Below the pieces are notes generated by a model. The model had not been told where the DNA came from. It worked only from the letters and a program-made list of their open reading frames with translations, and did no database searches. The position numbers and the translations under genes were made by a program. Shown one piece after another: positions 38,867 through 45,608 of a DNA stretch of 64,000 nucleotides; within the stretch, counting starts at the first letter, position 1; every line of letters starts with the position of its first letter. This DNA comes from Accumulibacter sp. (lineage in GTDB: Bacteria > Pseudomonadota > Gammaproteobacteria > Burkholderiales > Rhodocyclaceae), in assembly GCF_029255125.1 (NCBI RefSeq), contig NZ_JAPUVR010000122.1, positions 1 to 64,000 on the forward strand. The letters run 5' to 3'.

Positions 38867-39049
38867 TCAGTTGTTCGACGCCGCAACCGCAGACGTTAGC
38901 CAGTTCTTGGCATCCGATTGCGCAGCTTTGTCTTCACCCTTCTTGGTGTACTCAGAGAACTGTGGAATGGCGATCGCCGCCAGGATACCGATGATCGCGA
39001 CGACGATCATCAGCTCGATCAGGGTAAAGCCCTTTTGCAGCTTTTTCAT
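38867..39049 (-). CDS. Very short type IV pilin (PilA-N-like)
   Basis: Prepilin of 60 aa: leader MKKLQKG, cleavage before Phe1, the Glu5 needed for assembly ([23 protein letters not shown]) and only about 30 more residues. The 53-aa mature protein has the N-terminal helix but no globular domain, the size seen for Geobacter PilA-N rather than for 140-160 aa betaproteobacterial pilins. Aromatic residues are at 1, 24, 27 and 43. GAAGGAG eight bases before ATG 39049 fixes the start; the upstream in-frame extension would lie across a promoter and hairpin. It is the first gene of the pilin/ABC locus. Confidence 0.92.
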   Translation of the reverse strand: MKKLQKGFTLIELMIVVAIIGILAAIAIPQFSEYTKKGEDKAAQSDAKNWLTSAVAASNN

Positions 39050-39064
39050 CAATTGAACTCCTTC

Positions 39065-39099
39065 CAGTGAATGCAACGGACGCTCCGTTGCATTCACTG
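39065..39099 (-). repeat. 16-bp perfect inverted repeat upstream of the short pilin
   Basis: CAGTGAATGCAACGGA (39065-39080) is mirrored by TCCGTTGCATTCACTG (39084-39099) around three bases. It abuts the pilin ribosome binding site (39058-39064) and overlaps the expected start point of the sigma-54 promoter candidate. It may be an operator, or if transcribed in full an mRNA hairpin that protects or gates the pilin message. Confidence 0.9.
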
Positions 39100-39100
39100 A

Positions 39101-39117
39101 ATCAAGTTTCGTGCCAG
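39101..39117 (-). promoter_or_regulatory. Sigma-54 promoter candidate for the short pilin gene
   Basis: On the minus strand CTGGCACGAAACTTGAT matches the -24/-12 consensus (YTGGCACGRNNNTTGCW) at all but one position: the -12 GC is GA. Spacing GG-N10-G(A) is correct. It lies 52 bases before the pilin ATG. PilR/sigma-54 control of pilA is known in Pseudomonas and Geobacter. Confidence 0.6.
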
Positions 39118-39189
39118 GCAGGAAATCGCCGGAACGGCACGTATCGGCAGGCGATGCGGCACCCGGCAACGGCGGTCTGCGTCAGCGAC

Positions 39190-39206
39190 CTGACAAGAAT
39201 TGTCAG
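39190..39206. promoter_or_regulatory. Inverted repeat, possible enhancer site for the pilin promoter
   Basis: CTGACAA (39190-39196), GAA and TTGTCAG (39200-39206) form a perfect 7-bp inverted repeat about 107 bases upstream of the predicted pilin start point, where sigma-54 activators usually bind. Each arm has a TGTC, an element of PilR sites in Pseudomonas. It could instead be a weak terminator stem of the upstream gene, as it lies 25 bases after its stop. Confidence 0.45.
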
Positions 39207-39231
39207 TTGCCGGGGCTGCTTGCGGGAACGC

Positions 39232-39999
39232 TCAGAGCTCGAAAACCTGGCCGTGGCGCAGCATCCTGGGCTTGAATTCGCTCACGGCGGCCTCGATTTC
39301 GGACATCGTCAACTCGATCTGGCCCGGTTTCAAGTGGCTGATATAAATTTTTGGCGCAAGCCGCAAGCGGCGCAACTCGCTGGCCAGCATGCTTGGGCAG
39401 AGGTGTTTGGAGACCTCGGCCAGCGCCTTTTCCTCATCTGGAAAAGCAGTTTCGATGAGCAGGTAGCGCAGGTTGGCGATCGCATTGACGATCGGCCAGA
39501 AAGCGGCGTTGGTCGTCGTATCGCCGGTGAAGACCAAGCTGCCAGCGCCCGAGTCGAGCTGGTAGCCGACCGCCGGAACCGTGTGTTCGGCGGGCAGCGC
39601 GGTGATCGTCCGTGTCCCCAGGCGAACCGACTGGCCGATACTGATCGACTGATACTGCATGAGCGCGCGTTCACGGTTCGGGATAGCGTTGAAATCCGGC
39701 CAGATCGACCAGTTGAAGACGTGCCGGACGAGAATGTCGATGGTCGCCGCGGTCGCATGCACGGTCACCGGTTTGCTGCGCAGATCGCTGACCGAATCGA
39801 TCAAGAGCGGCAACGCTGCGATGTGATCGAGATGCGAATGCGTCAAGAAAACGTGGTCGATAAGCGCCAGATCGGCGAGCGGGAGATCGGCAACGCCGGT
39901 TCCGGCGTCGATCAGCAGATCATGATCGACCAGAATCGACGTCGTCCGCAACTGCGCGCCGCCGATTCCGCCGCTGCAGCCGAGAACCGTAACCTTCAT
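39232..39999 (-). CDS. MBL-fold protein related to class II 3',5'-cyclic-nucleotide phosphodiesterases
   Basis: Metallo-beta-lactamase-fold hydrolase of 255 aa. It has MKVTVLGCSGGIGG at the start, LLIDAGTG, the metal motif THSHLDH, a conserved FNWSIWPDF segment, LVFTGDTTT and ISHLKPGQ with the late His. These features match bacterial proteins annotated as class II cAMP phosphodiesterases. The start ATG 39999 is where the fold begins. It lies upstream of the pilin locus and downstream of an FHA protein; cyclic nucleotide hydrolysis is predicted, not shown. Confidence 0.7.
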   Translation of the reverse strand: MKVTVLGCSGGIGGAQLRTTSILVDHDLLIDAGTGVADLPLADLALIDHVFLTHSHLDHIAALPLLIDSVSDLRSKPVTVHATAATIDILVRHVFNWSIWPDFNAIPNRERALMQYQSISIGQSVRLGTRTITALPAEHTVPAVGYQLDSGAGSLVFTGDTTTNAAFWPIVNAIANLRYLLIETAFPDEEKALAEVSKHLCPSMLASELRRLRLAPKIYISHLKPGQIELTMSEIEAAVSEFKPRMLRHGQVFEL

Positions 40000-40086
40000 G
40001 CGGGCCCCACGGCTTCCATCGTGTTCCTTCCTAGCGCACGTTGGCGAGAACACCCGCAGACAGGCGGGCAGACCGAGCAGACGACA

Positions 40087-40764
40087 TCAGACCTTGAGAA
40101 AGAATTCCATCTTGACGCCGGCAATCTCGATCACATCGTGATCTTCGAGCCGCCGCGCTTGCGCATCGATCGCCTTGCCGTTGAGCAAAGGATATGCCGC
40201 TCCTTCGACGTGCGTCAGGAAGTAGCCATGCGGACGCCGGGCGATGACGGCGACCTGCACGCCCGGCTTGCCGAGCGTGGTCAACGTCTTGGTCAGTTGA
40301 AGTTCGCGACCGGTGTTTGAACCACTGAGCAACTGGATGGCGGCCGGCGGCACCGGCGAGGACGGCAGCTCAAAGCGCGGCGCCGAACCGACTGGATCGC
40401 TCGCCTTGCTCAGCTCCGGCACGGGGACCGTGTCGACCGGCATACGCCCGTCGTAATCCGCTTTCTCCTGGCTTGGCGGGGCGAGCAGATACTTCATCTT
40501 GTACTTGCCAAGTTCGATGACGTCGCCATCCTTCAGAAAATGTTTCTTGATCGGTTGGCCGTTCACCATCGTTCCGTTGGTGCTGTTCAGGTCTTCCAGG
40601 AAGGAGTCGTTGAGGATCGTGACGACGGCCGCATGTTCGCCGCTGATCGCCATGTTGTCGATCTGTATGTCGTTATGCGCCTTACGCCCGATGCTCATGC
40701 GCTCCTTGCGCAGAGGGATCTCCTTGAGAACCAGGCCGTCCATGCTGAGTACGAGCTTTGCCAT
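40087..40764 (-). CDS. FHA domain protein
   Basis: Phosphothreonine-binding protein of 225 aa. The N-terminal FHA domain is complete: MSIGRKAHNDIQID, the SGEHAAV phosphopeptide pocket and DLNSTNGTMVNG (about residues 20-70). The C-terminal 90 residues (LTKTLTTLGKPGVQVAVIAR, then YPLLNGKAI) look like a second, degenerate FHA domain. It follows the PP2C phosphatase gene by 14 bases, so the pair probably reads and erases the same Ser/Thr phosphorylation. No kinase gene is in the window. Confidence 0.9.
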   Translation of the reverse strand: MAKLVLSMDGLVLKEIPLRKERMSIGRKAHNDIQIDNMAISGEHAAVVTILNDSFLEDLNSTNGTMVNGQPIKKHFLKDGDVIELGKYKMKYLLAPPSQEKADYDGRMPVDTVPVPELSKASDPVGSAPRFELPSSPVPPAAIQLLSGSNTGRELQLTKTLTTLGKPGVQVAVIARRPHGYFLTHVEGAAYPLLNGKAIDAQARRLEDHDVIEIAGVKMEFFLKV

Positions 40765-40778
40765 TGTTTGCTTCTTCC

Positions 40779-41609
40779 TTATCTAAACCACGACCACGGT
40801 TTCCACCAGCAAGCGCTGCCAGCAGGAAACTCGCGCAAGACCTTGACCACGACGACCGAGACATTGTCTTCGCCGCCATTGTCGTTCGCGGTGCGGATGA
40901 GCTGGCGGGCCGCCAGATCGGGATTCGCGCCATATGTTTCGAGCGTACGGTGGATTTCCGGGTCGTCCACCATATCGTAAAGCCCGTCGGAACAAAGAAG
41001 ATAAAGGTCGCCAGGTTGCACCGGGTAAAGATGGATCTCCACATCAACCTCCGGGTCCACGCCAACCGCTCGCGTCACGAGGTTTTTGTTGATCGAGTGG
41101 CGCGCCTCCTCGACCGAAATCAGGCCGCTGTCGATCTGCTCCTGCAGCAGCGAATGATCGCGTGTCATGGCGGCGAAGCTCCCGCCCCGTAGACAGTATA
41201 GACGCGAGTCTCCCACATGCGCGACGACCAGCTTGTTGTCGCAAAACACGACGGCGACTAGCGTAGTTCCCATACCAACGAGTTGGACCTGGCTTTCTGC
41301 GGCTCGATAGATCGCTGAATTGACCGCGGCAATCTGCTGCACCAGGCAACTGTGGGCAAACGGCTGCCCTGTCCTGCCGTCCCGCGTGTGCGCCGGAACC
41401 GACTTGAAGGCAGCTTCAAGGCGGGAAGACAGGAGCTTGGTGGCCATGCTGCTCGCCACCTCCCCGGCGCTGTAGCCGCCCATGCCGTCGGCGAGAATCG
41501 CCAGCCCACGACCAGCGTCAGCAAAGACAGCGTCTTCATTGTGTCCTCTGACCAATCCGGGGTCCGTCTGGACGGCAACCTCAAGCGCACCGGACAGGCT
41601 GTTGGGCAC
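40779..41609 (-). CDS. PP2C-family serine/threonine protein phosphatase
   Basis: Metal-dependent phosphatase of 276 aa. All PP2C motifs are visible: RGHNEDAVFAD, LADGMGGYSAGEVAS, HVGDSRLYCLRGG, LCSDGLYDMVDDPEI and DNGGEDNVSVVVV, with the metal-binding aspartates conserved. There is no membrane segment or sensor domain. It is followed directly by the FHA gene and preceded by the ornithine cyclodeaminase homologue, two bases away. In relatives such pairs work with an Hanks-type kinase, here encoded elsewhere. Confidence 0.92.
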   Translation of the reverse strand: MPNSLSGALEVAVQTDPGLVRGHNEDAVFADAGRGLAILADGMGGYSAGEVASSMATKLLSSRLEAAFKSVPAHTRDGRTGQPFAHSCLVQQIAAVNSAIYRAAESQVQLVGMGTTLVAVVFCDNKLVVAHVGDSRLYCLRGGSFAAMTRDHSLLQEQIDSGLISVEEARHSINKNLVTRAVGVDPEVDVEIHLYPVQPGDLYLLCSDGLYDMVDDPEIHRTLETYGANPDLAARQLIRTANDNGGEDNVSVVVVKVLREFPAGSACWWKPWSWFR

Positions 41610-41611
41610 GG

Positions 41612-42571
41612 CTAGGCTCCATACGGCAGTTCGCTGCCCAGACCGCGCGTACGTGCGAGGCTCTCCAGGCGAGCAGCCAGGGCCAGGTCCTGCACGGCCA
41701 GGCCTTGCGATTCGAACAAGGTGATCTCGTCGACGGTCGTCCGCGCGGGCTGACGCCCGGCGAGCACCTGACCAAGGTCGCGCAACTGGCCGACATGCAG
41801 GCGACCCTTCTCCAGCCAGGGCAACAGATCGCCGGCTTCGCGCAGCGCCGTTTCGACGCTATCGACGACAATCGCCGAACAGCGTTTCAGCACGTCTTCA
41901 CCGAGCTCGCGCCTGATCAGCGAATTCGATCCGGCCGCGTTGATGTGCGTTCCTGGCGCCAGCCAGTCGCCACTGAACAGCGGACTGGCGGCAGTCGTCA
42001 CCGTGCTCACCAGATCACTGCCGCGCACCACGTCTTCCGGTGACGCTGCCGCTCGCACCTCGAGCCCCAGGCGCTCCGACATTCGTCGACAAAAGTTCTG
42101 CAGTCGTTCTGCGTTGCGCGAATAGACCTTGACCCAGTCGAGCGCACGTACCGCGGCAATCGCCTCGAGATGGCCTTCGGCCTGCCAACCGGCGCCAAAC
42201 ATTCCGAGCACGCGCGCCTCCGGCCGCGCCAGGCAGCGCGTCGCGACGCCGGAGGCAGCGGCGGTGCGCATCATGCCCAGGCGGTCGGCCTCGAGCACGG
42301 CGCGCAGGCTGCCGCTCGAGGCGTCGTACAGATGGACGAGAAAGCGCACTCCCGAGCGATTGCTCGTGTAGGCCTTGTAGCCAATCACTCCGAGCTCGGG
42401 CAGTGCTCCTTGCAGAACATGCAGCGTGGTCTGCGGCAGACGCGTGCGCTGGCGTGGCACATCGAGCGCCTGCCCCACAGCCAAGGCTCGGTGCGCGGCT
42501 TCCACTGCCTCCAGCGCGAGCGGCATCGTCAACAATTGTGCGACATCGCTTTCAGTCAGAAATAGCGCCAT
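41612..42571 (-). CDS. Ornithine cyclodeaminase/mu-crystallin family protein
   Basis: NAD(P)-dependent enzyme of 319 aa with a Rossmann fold. It shows FLTESDVAQLL at the start, the substrate-pocket GYKAYTSNRSG, the RTAAASGVATRCLARPEA stretch, the nucleotide motif LGMFGAGWQAEGHLEA and DSVETALREAGDL. Family members include ornithine cyclodeaminase, alanine dehydrogenase and imine reductases, so the substrate cannot be assigned. GAGGAGAGA before the ATG at 42571 decides the start over a longer frame that would enter the sucD terminator. Confidence 0.87.
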   Translation of the reverse strand: MALFLTESDVAQLLTMPLALEAVEAAHRALAVGQALDVPRQRTRLPQTTLHVLQGALPELGVIGYKAYTSNRSGVRFLVHLYDASSGSLRAVLEADRLGMMRTAAASGVATRCLARPEARVLGMFGAGWQAEGHLEAIAAVRALDWVKVYSRNAERLQNFCRRMSERLGLEVRAAASPEDVVRGSDLVSTVTTAASPLFSGDWLAPGTHINAAGSNSLIRRELGEDVLKRCSAIVVDSVETALREAGDLLPWLEKGRLHVGQLRDLGQVLAGRQPARTTVDEITLFESQGLAVQDLALAARLESLARTRGLGSELPYGA

Positions 42572-42690
42572 TCTCTCCTCATGGTTTTGACACTGTGATG
42601 GCTGCTGCTTCGGGGGCTCGCCAGGCAGGCCGTCGATGAACTGGCGCAGCCCTGATTTTACCGGCAAAACTCGACTCGCCAAGAGCAAAC

Positions 42691-42720
42691 AAAGAGGGCA
42701 GACGATCGTCTGCCCTCTTT
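42691..42720. terminator. Intrinsic terminator of sucCD (30-base perfect palindrome)
   Basis: AAAGAGGGCAGACGA (42691-42705) is followed at once by its reverse complement to 42720. A long GC-rich stem ends in TTT on both strands. It lies 29 bases after the sucD stop and should terminate sucCD transcription; its symmetry allows action in both directions. Confidence 0.88.
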
Positions 42721-42749
42721 TCCCCAACTCTGCACTGCAGGCAACGGGC

Positions 42750-43643
42750 TCAGATCATCGACTTGATCAGTTTGGCCATTTCCGAAGGATCGCGGGTCAC
42801 CGTGAAACCGCACTCTTCCATGATCGCCAGTTTGGCTTCGGCGGTATCGGCACCGCCGGAAATCAGCGCGCCGGCGTGGCCCATCCGCTTGCCGGCGGGT
42901 GCCGTGACGCCGGCAATGAAGCCGACGACCGGTTTCTTCATGTTGGCCTTGCACCACAACGCGGCGTTTGCTTCATCAGGACCGCCGATCTCGCCGATCA
43001 TGATCACTGCATCGGTATCCGGGTCGTCGTTGAAGAGCCGCATGATCTCGATATGCTTCAGGCCGTTGATCGGGTCACCACCGATACCGACCGCCGACGA
43101 CTGACCAAGGCCAATCTCGGTCAACTGGCCGACCGCTTCGTAGGTCAGCGTACCCGAGCGGGAAACGACGCCGATGCGCCCCTTGCGATGGATGTGACCC
43201 GGCATGATGCCAATCTTGACTTCGTCGGGCGTGATCAGTCCAGGGCAGTTCGGGCCCAACAGCAAGGTCTTCTTGCCGCCAGCGGCTTCGCGCTTCTTCA
43301 TCTTGTTGCGCACAACCAGCATGTCGCGTACCGGAATCCCTTCGGTGATGCAGATCACCAGGTCGAGGTCGGCTTCGACCGCTTCCCAGATCGCCGCTGC
43401 CGCACCGGGTGGTGGAACGTAGATCACCGAGACGGTGGCGCCGGTCTGCGCGGCGGCTTCCTTGACCGACGCGTAAATCGGAATGCCGAAGATGCTCTCG
43501 CCGGCTTTCTTCGGGTTCACCCCGGCGACGAAGCAGTTCTTGCCATTGGCGTATTCCTGGCATTTTTCGGTGTGAAACTGCCCGGTCTTGCCGGTGATCC
43601 CCTGGGTGATGATCTTGGTGTCTTTGTTAATCAGAATCGACAT
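42750..43643 (-). CDS. sucD: Succinate-CoA ligase subunit alpha
   Basis: TCA-cycle enzyme subunit that binds CoA and carries the phosphohistidine, 297 aa. Motifs are TKIITQGITGKTGQFHTE, FVAGVNPKKAG, GPNCPGLITPDE, GVVSRSGTLTYEAVGQ, GEIGGPDE and the active His in KRMGHAGALISGG near residue 250. It follows sucC by nine bases and is closed by a strong palindromic terminator. The order sucC-sucD is standard. Confidence 0.97.
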   Translation of the reverse strand: MSILINKDTKIITQGITGKTGQFHTEKCQEYANGKNCFVAGVNPKKAGESIFGIPIYASVKEAAAQTGATVSVIYVPPPGAAAAIWEAVEADLDLVICITEGIPVRDMLVVRNKMKKREAAGGKKTLLLGPNCPGLITPDEVKIGIMPGHIHRKGRIGVVSRSGTLTYEAVGQLTEIGLGQSSAVGIGGDPINGLKHIEIMRLFNDDPDTDAVIMIGEIGGPDEANAALWCKANMKKPVVGFIAGVTAPAGKRMGHAGALISGGADTAEAKLAIMEECGFTVTRDPSEMAKLIKSMI

Positions 43644-43652
43644 GGTGGCTCC

Positions 43653-44813
43653 TTAACTGACCGCAGCGACGATCTTGGTGGCGGCTTCCGCCATTGAATC
43701 AGCGGTGATGATCGGCAGGCCGGATTCACTCAGGATCTTCTTGCCGATATCCTCGTTGGTCCCCTTCATGCGCACGACCAGCGGAACCGAGAGGTGCGTT
43801 TCGCGCGCCGCGGCAACGACACCAGTGGCAATCGTGTCGCAGCGCATGATGCCACCGAAGATGTTGACCAGAATCCCCTTGACCTTGGGGTTGCGCAGCA
43901 TGATCTGGAAGGCCTCGGTGACCTTTTCCGTGGTTGCGCCGCCGCCGACATCAAGGAAGTTGGCCGGTTCGGCACCGAAGAACTTGATCGTGTCCATCGT
44001 CGCCATCGCCAGGCCTGCACCGTTGACCAGACACCCGATGTTGCCGTCGAGCGAAATATACGAGAGGTCGAACTTCGAGGCTTCGAGTTCGTCCGGATCT
44101 TCTTCGTCGAGATCGCGGTAGGCAACGATCTCCGGTTGCCGATAGAGCGCATTGGAGTCGAAATTGAACTTGGCGTCGAGCGCCTTGATGTTGCCGTTCC
44201 CTTCAAGAATCAGCGGATTGATCTCGGCCAGCGAAGCGTCGGTCTCCATGTAGCACTTGAAGAGCGCTTTGAATGTTGCCACGGCCTTGTCGCGCGATTC
44301 GGCCGGTACGCCGATACCGTCGGCGAGTTGCCCCGCCTGCGCGTCGGTCAGTCCCTCCTCGGGGTCGACGAAGACCTTGATGATTTTCTCGGGTGTCTTG
44401 TGCGCGACTTCCTCGATATCCATGCCGCCTTCCGACGAGGCCATCATGGCAACCGTCTGCGTCGCGCGGTCGGTCAGCGCCGCCACATAGTATTCCTTGC
44501 GGATGTCTGCCCCTTCCTCGATCAGCAAACGCCGCACCTTCTGGCCCTGCGGTCCGGTCTGGTGGGTGACGAGCTGCATGCCGAGAATCTGGTTCGCATA
44601 CTGCCGCACCTCATCGAGCGATTTGGCCACCTTGACGCCGCCGCCTTTGCCGCGCCCGCCGGCGTGAATCTGAGCCTTCACGACCCAGACTTTGCCGCCC
44701 AGGGTCTCGGCTGCCTTGACCGCGTCTTCGACGGTCGGACAGAACACCCCGCGCGGAACGACAACGCCGAATTTCTTCAGGAGTTCCTTGCCCTGATATT
44801 CGTGAATTTTCAT
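43653..44813 (-). CDS. sucC: ADP-forming succinate-CoA ligase subunit beta
   Basis: ATP-grasp subunit of 386 aa that makes ATP from succinyl-CoA. It starts [17 protein letters not shown] and shows [22 protein letters not shown], the acidic nucleotide-metal site [22 protein letters not shown] and the C-terminal [13 protein letters not shown] and [22 protein letters not shown] precedes the ATG. It is upstream of sucD in a two-gene operon. No 2-oxoglutarate dehydrogenase genes are in the window. Confidence 0.97.
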   Translation of the reverse strand: MKIHEYQGKELLKKFGVVVPRGVFCPTVEDAVKAAETLGGKVWVVKAQIHAGGRGKGGGVKVAKSLDEVRQYANQILGMQLVTHQTGPQGQKVRRLLIEEGADIRKEYYVAALTDRATQTVAMMASSEGGMDIEEVAHKTPEKIIKVFVDPEEGLTDAQAGQLADGIGVPAESRDKAVATFKALFKCYMETDASLAEINPLILEGNGNIKALDAKFNFDSNALYRQPEIVAYRDLDEEDPDELEASKFDLSYISLDGNIGCLVNGAGLAMATMDTIKFFGAEPANFLDVGGGATTEKVTEAFQIMLRNPKVKGILVNIFGGIMRCDTIATGVVAAARETHLSVPLVVRMKGTNEDIGKKILSESGLPIITADSMAEAATKIVAAVS

Positions 44814-44871
44814 GCGCTTTCCTTGCTTGAGTTAAGGTTGCGAAACGTAATGAACCGCAGGGCAGAATTTC

Positions 44872-45423
44872 CTACCCCGGCTTCTGGCCGCGGTACCAAC
44901 GTGGATAGTACTGGCGTACCGCGTCTGAATGGGACTCCAGCGCGTGGCAGCGATCGAGCTGATAGGGTTTGTGTCCGCTGTCGTCGTTGTCCGGCACGTC
45001 GCTGGCGAAAGTCTGCAGCGCAGCGGTGGGCAGGAACATTGCCAACTCACTCAGGTGCGAGCAGCCGCGCGTGCTGCGAAACAGTGTCTTGACCGCCGTG
45101 CGGAAACCATGAAAGAGGTTGAGGCCGATCAGTTGCCGGTAGGCCGGCGTGATGCGATCACAATGGCCAACATACGGCATGGCATCAGTGCTGGCCACGG
45201 CGTCGACGATGCCCATTCGCGAGTCGATGGTCACCCGCAGCCACATGTCATGCACGGCCTCGCCCCGCTTGCGCAAACCTGACGACAAGAGGTAGTCCTG
45301 ATCTTTGACATCGGTCAGACGTGCCTCGATGTCCCAGCGTCCGTCGCTCCGCTTGTAGCCACCAAGCTGCACGCTGCGCACATGCTTGAGGGTACGTTCG
45401 GCGGTGGGCGGGGGCAGCGTCAT
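44872..45423 (-). CDS. DUF2889 domain protein
   Basis: Conserved protein of 183 aa with no known function, typical of betaproteobacteria. It shows the family pattern: HVRSVQLGGYKRSDGRWDIEA near the N-terminus, HDMWLRVTIDS, MPYVGHCDRITPAYRQLIGLN, GFRTAVKTLFRSTRGCSHLSEL and a C-terminal LDRCHALESHSDAVRQYYPRWY. The several conserved His and Cys may bind a metal, which is speculation. The ATG at 45423 is preceded by AGGA; the TTG one codon upstream is unlikely. It lies upstream of sucC. Confidence 0.9.
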   Translation of the reverse strand: MTLPPPTAERTLKHVRSVQLGGYKRSDGRWDIEARLTDVKDQDYLLSSGLRKRGEAVHDMWLRVTIDSRMGIVDAVASTDAMPYVGHCDRITPAYRQLIGLNLFHGFRTAVKTLFRSTRGCSHLSELAMFLPTAALQTFASDVPDNDDSGHKPYQLDRCHALESHSDAVRQYYPRWYRGQKPG

Positions 45424-45556
45424 CAATGATCCTGAAGGAGCTGGCGAGCGGCACTCGAGGCTTCGCCACTAGCGCTGGATCTTACTACAAGCGGGCACTT
45501 CTTTGCCGGCGAAATTCATAATTACAGCCGTCGTCCGGCCTCCTCGGCGGGCGCTT

Positions 45557-45576
45557 GAGGTGCCGCCGGGCACCTC
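45557..45576. terminator. Perfect stem-loop downstream of the glutamate dehydrogenase gene
   Basis: GAGGTGCC (45557-45564), loop GCCG and GGCACCTC (45569-45576) form an 8-bp stem 33 bases after the dehydrogenase stop. It may end the glt-gdh transcript. No T-run follows, so this could be an mRNA-stabilising hairpin instead. Confidence 0.45.
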
Positions 45577-45608
45577 GCCGCCGCCTCTTCAGCGCCTCGG
45601 CGAACGCC

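Noticed and set aside
39050..39169. An N-terminal extension of the short pilin back to 39169
   Set aside because: It would be translated from the hairpin and promoter region, and the prepilin leader MKKLQKG with a good binding site starts at 39049.
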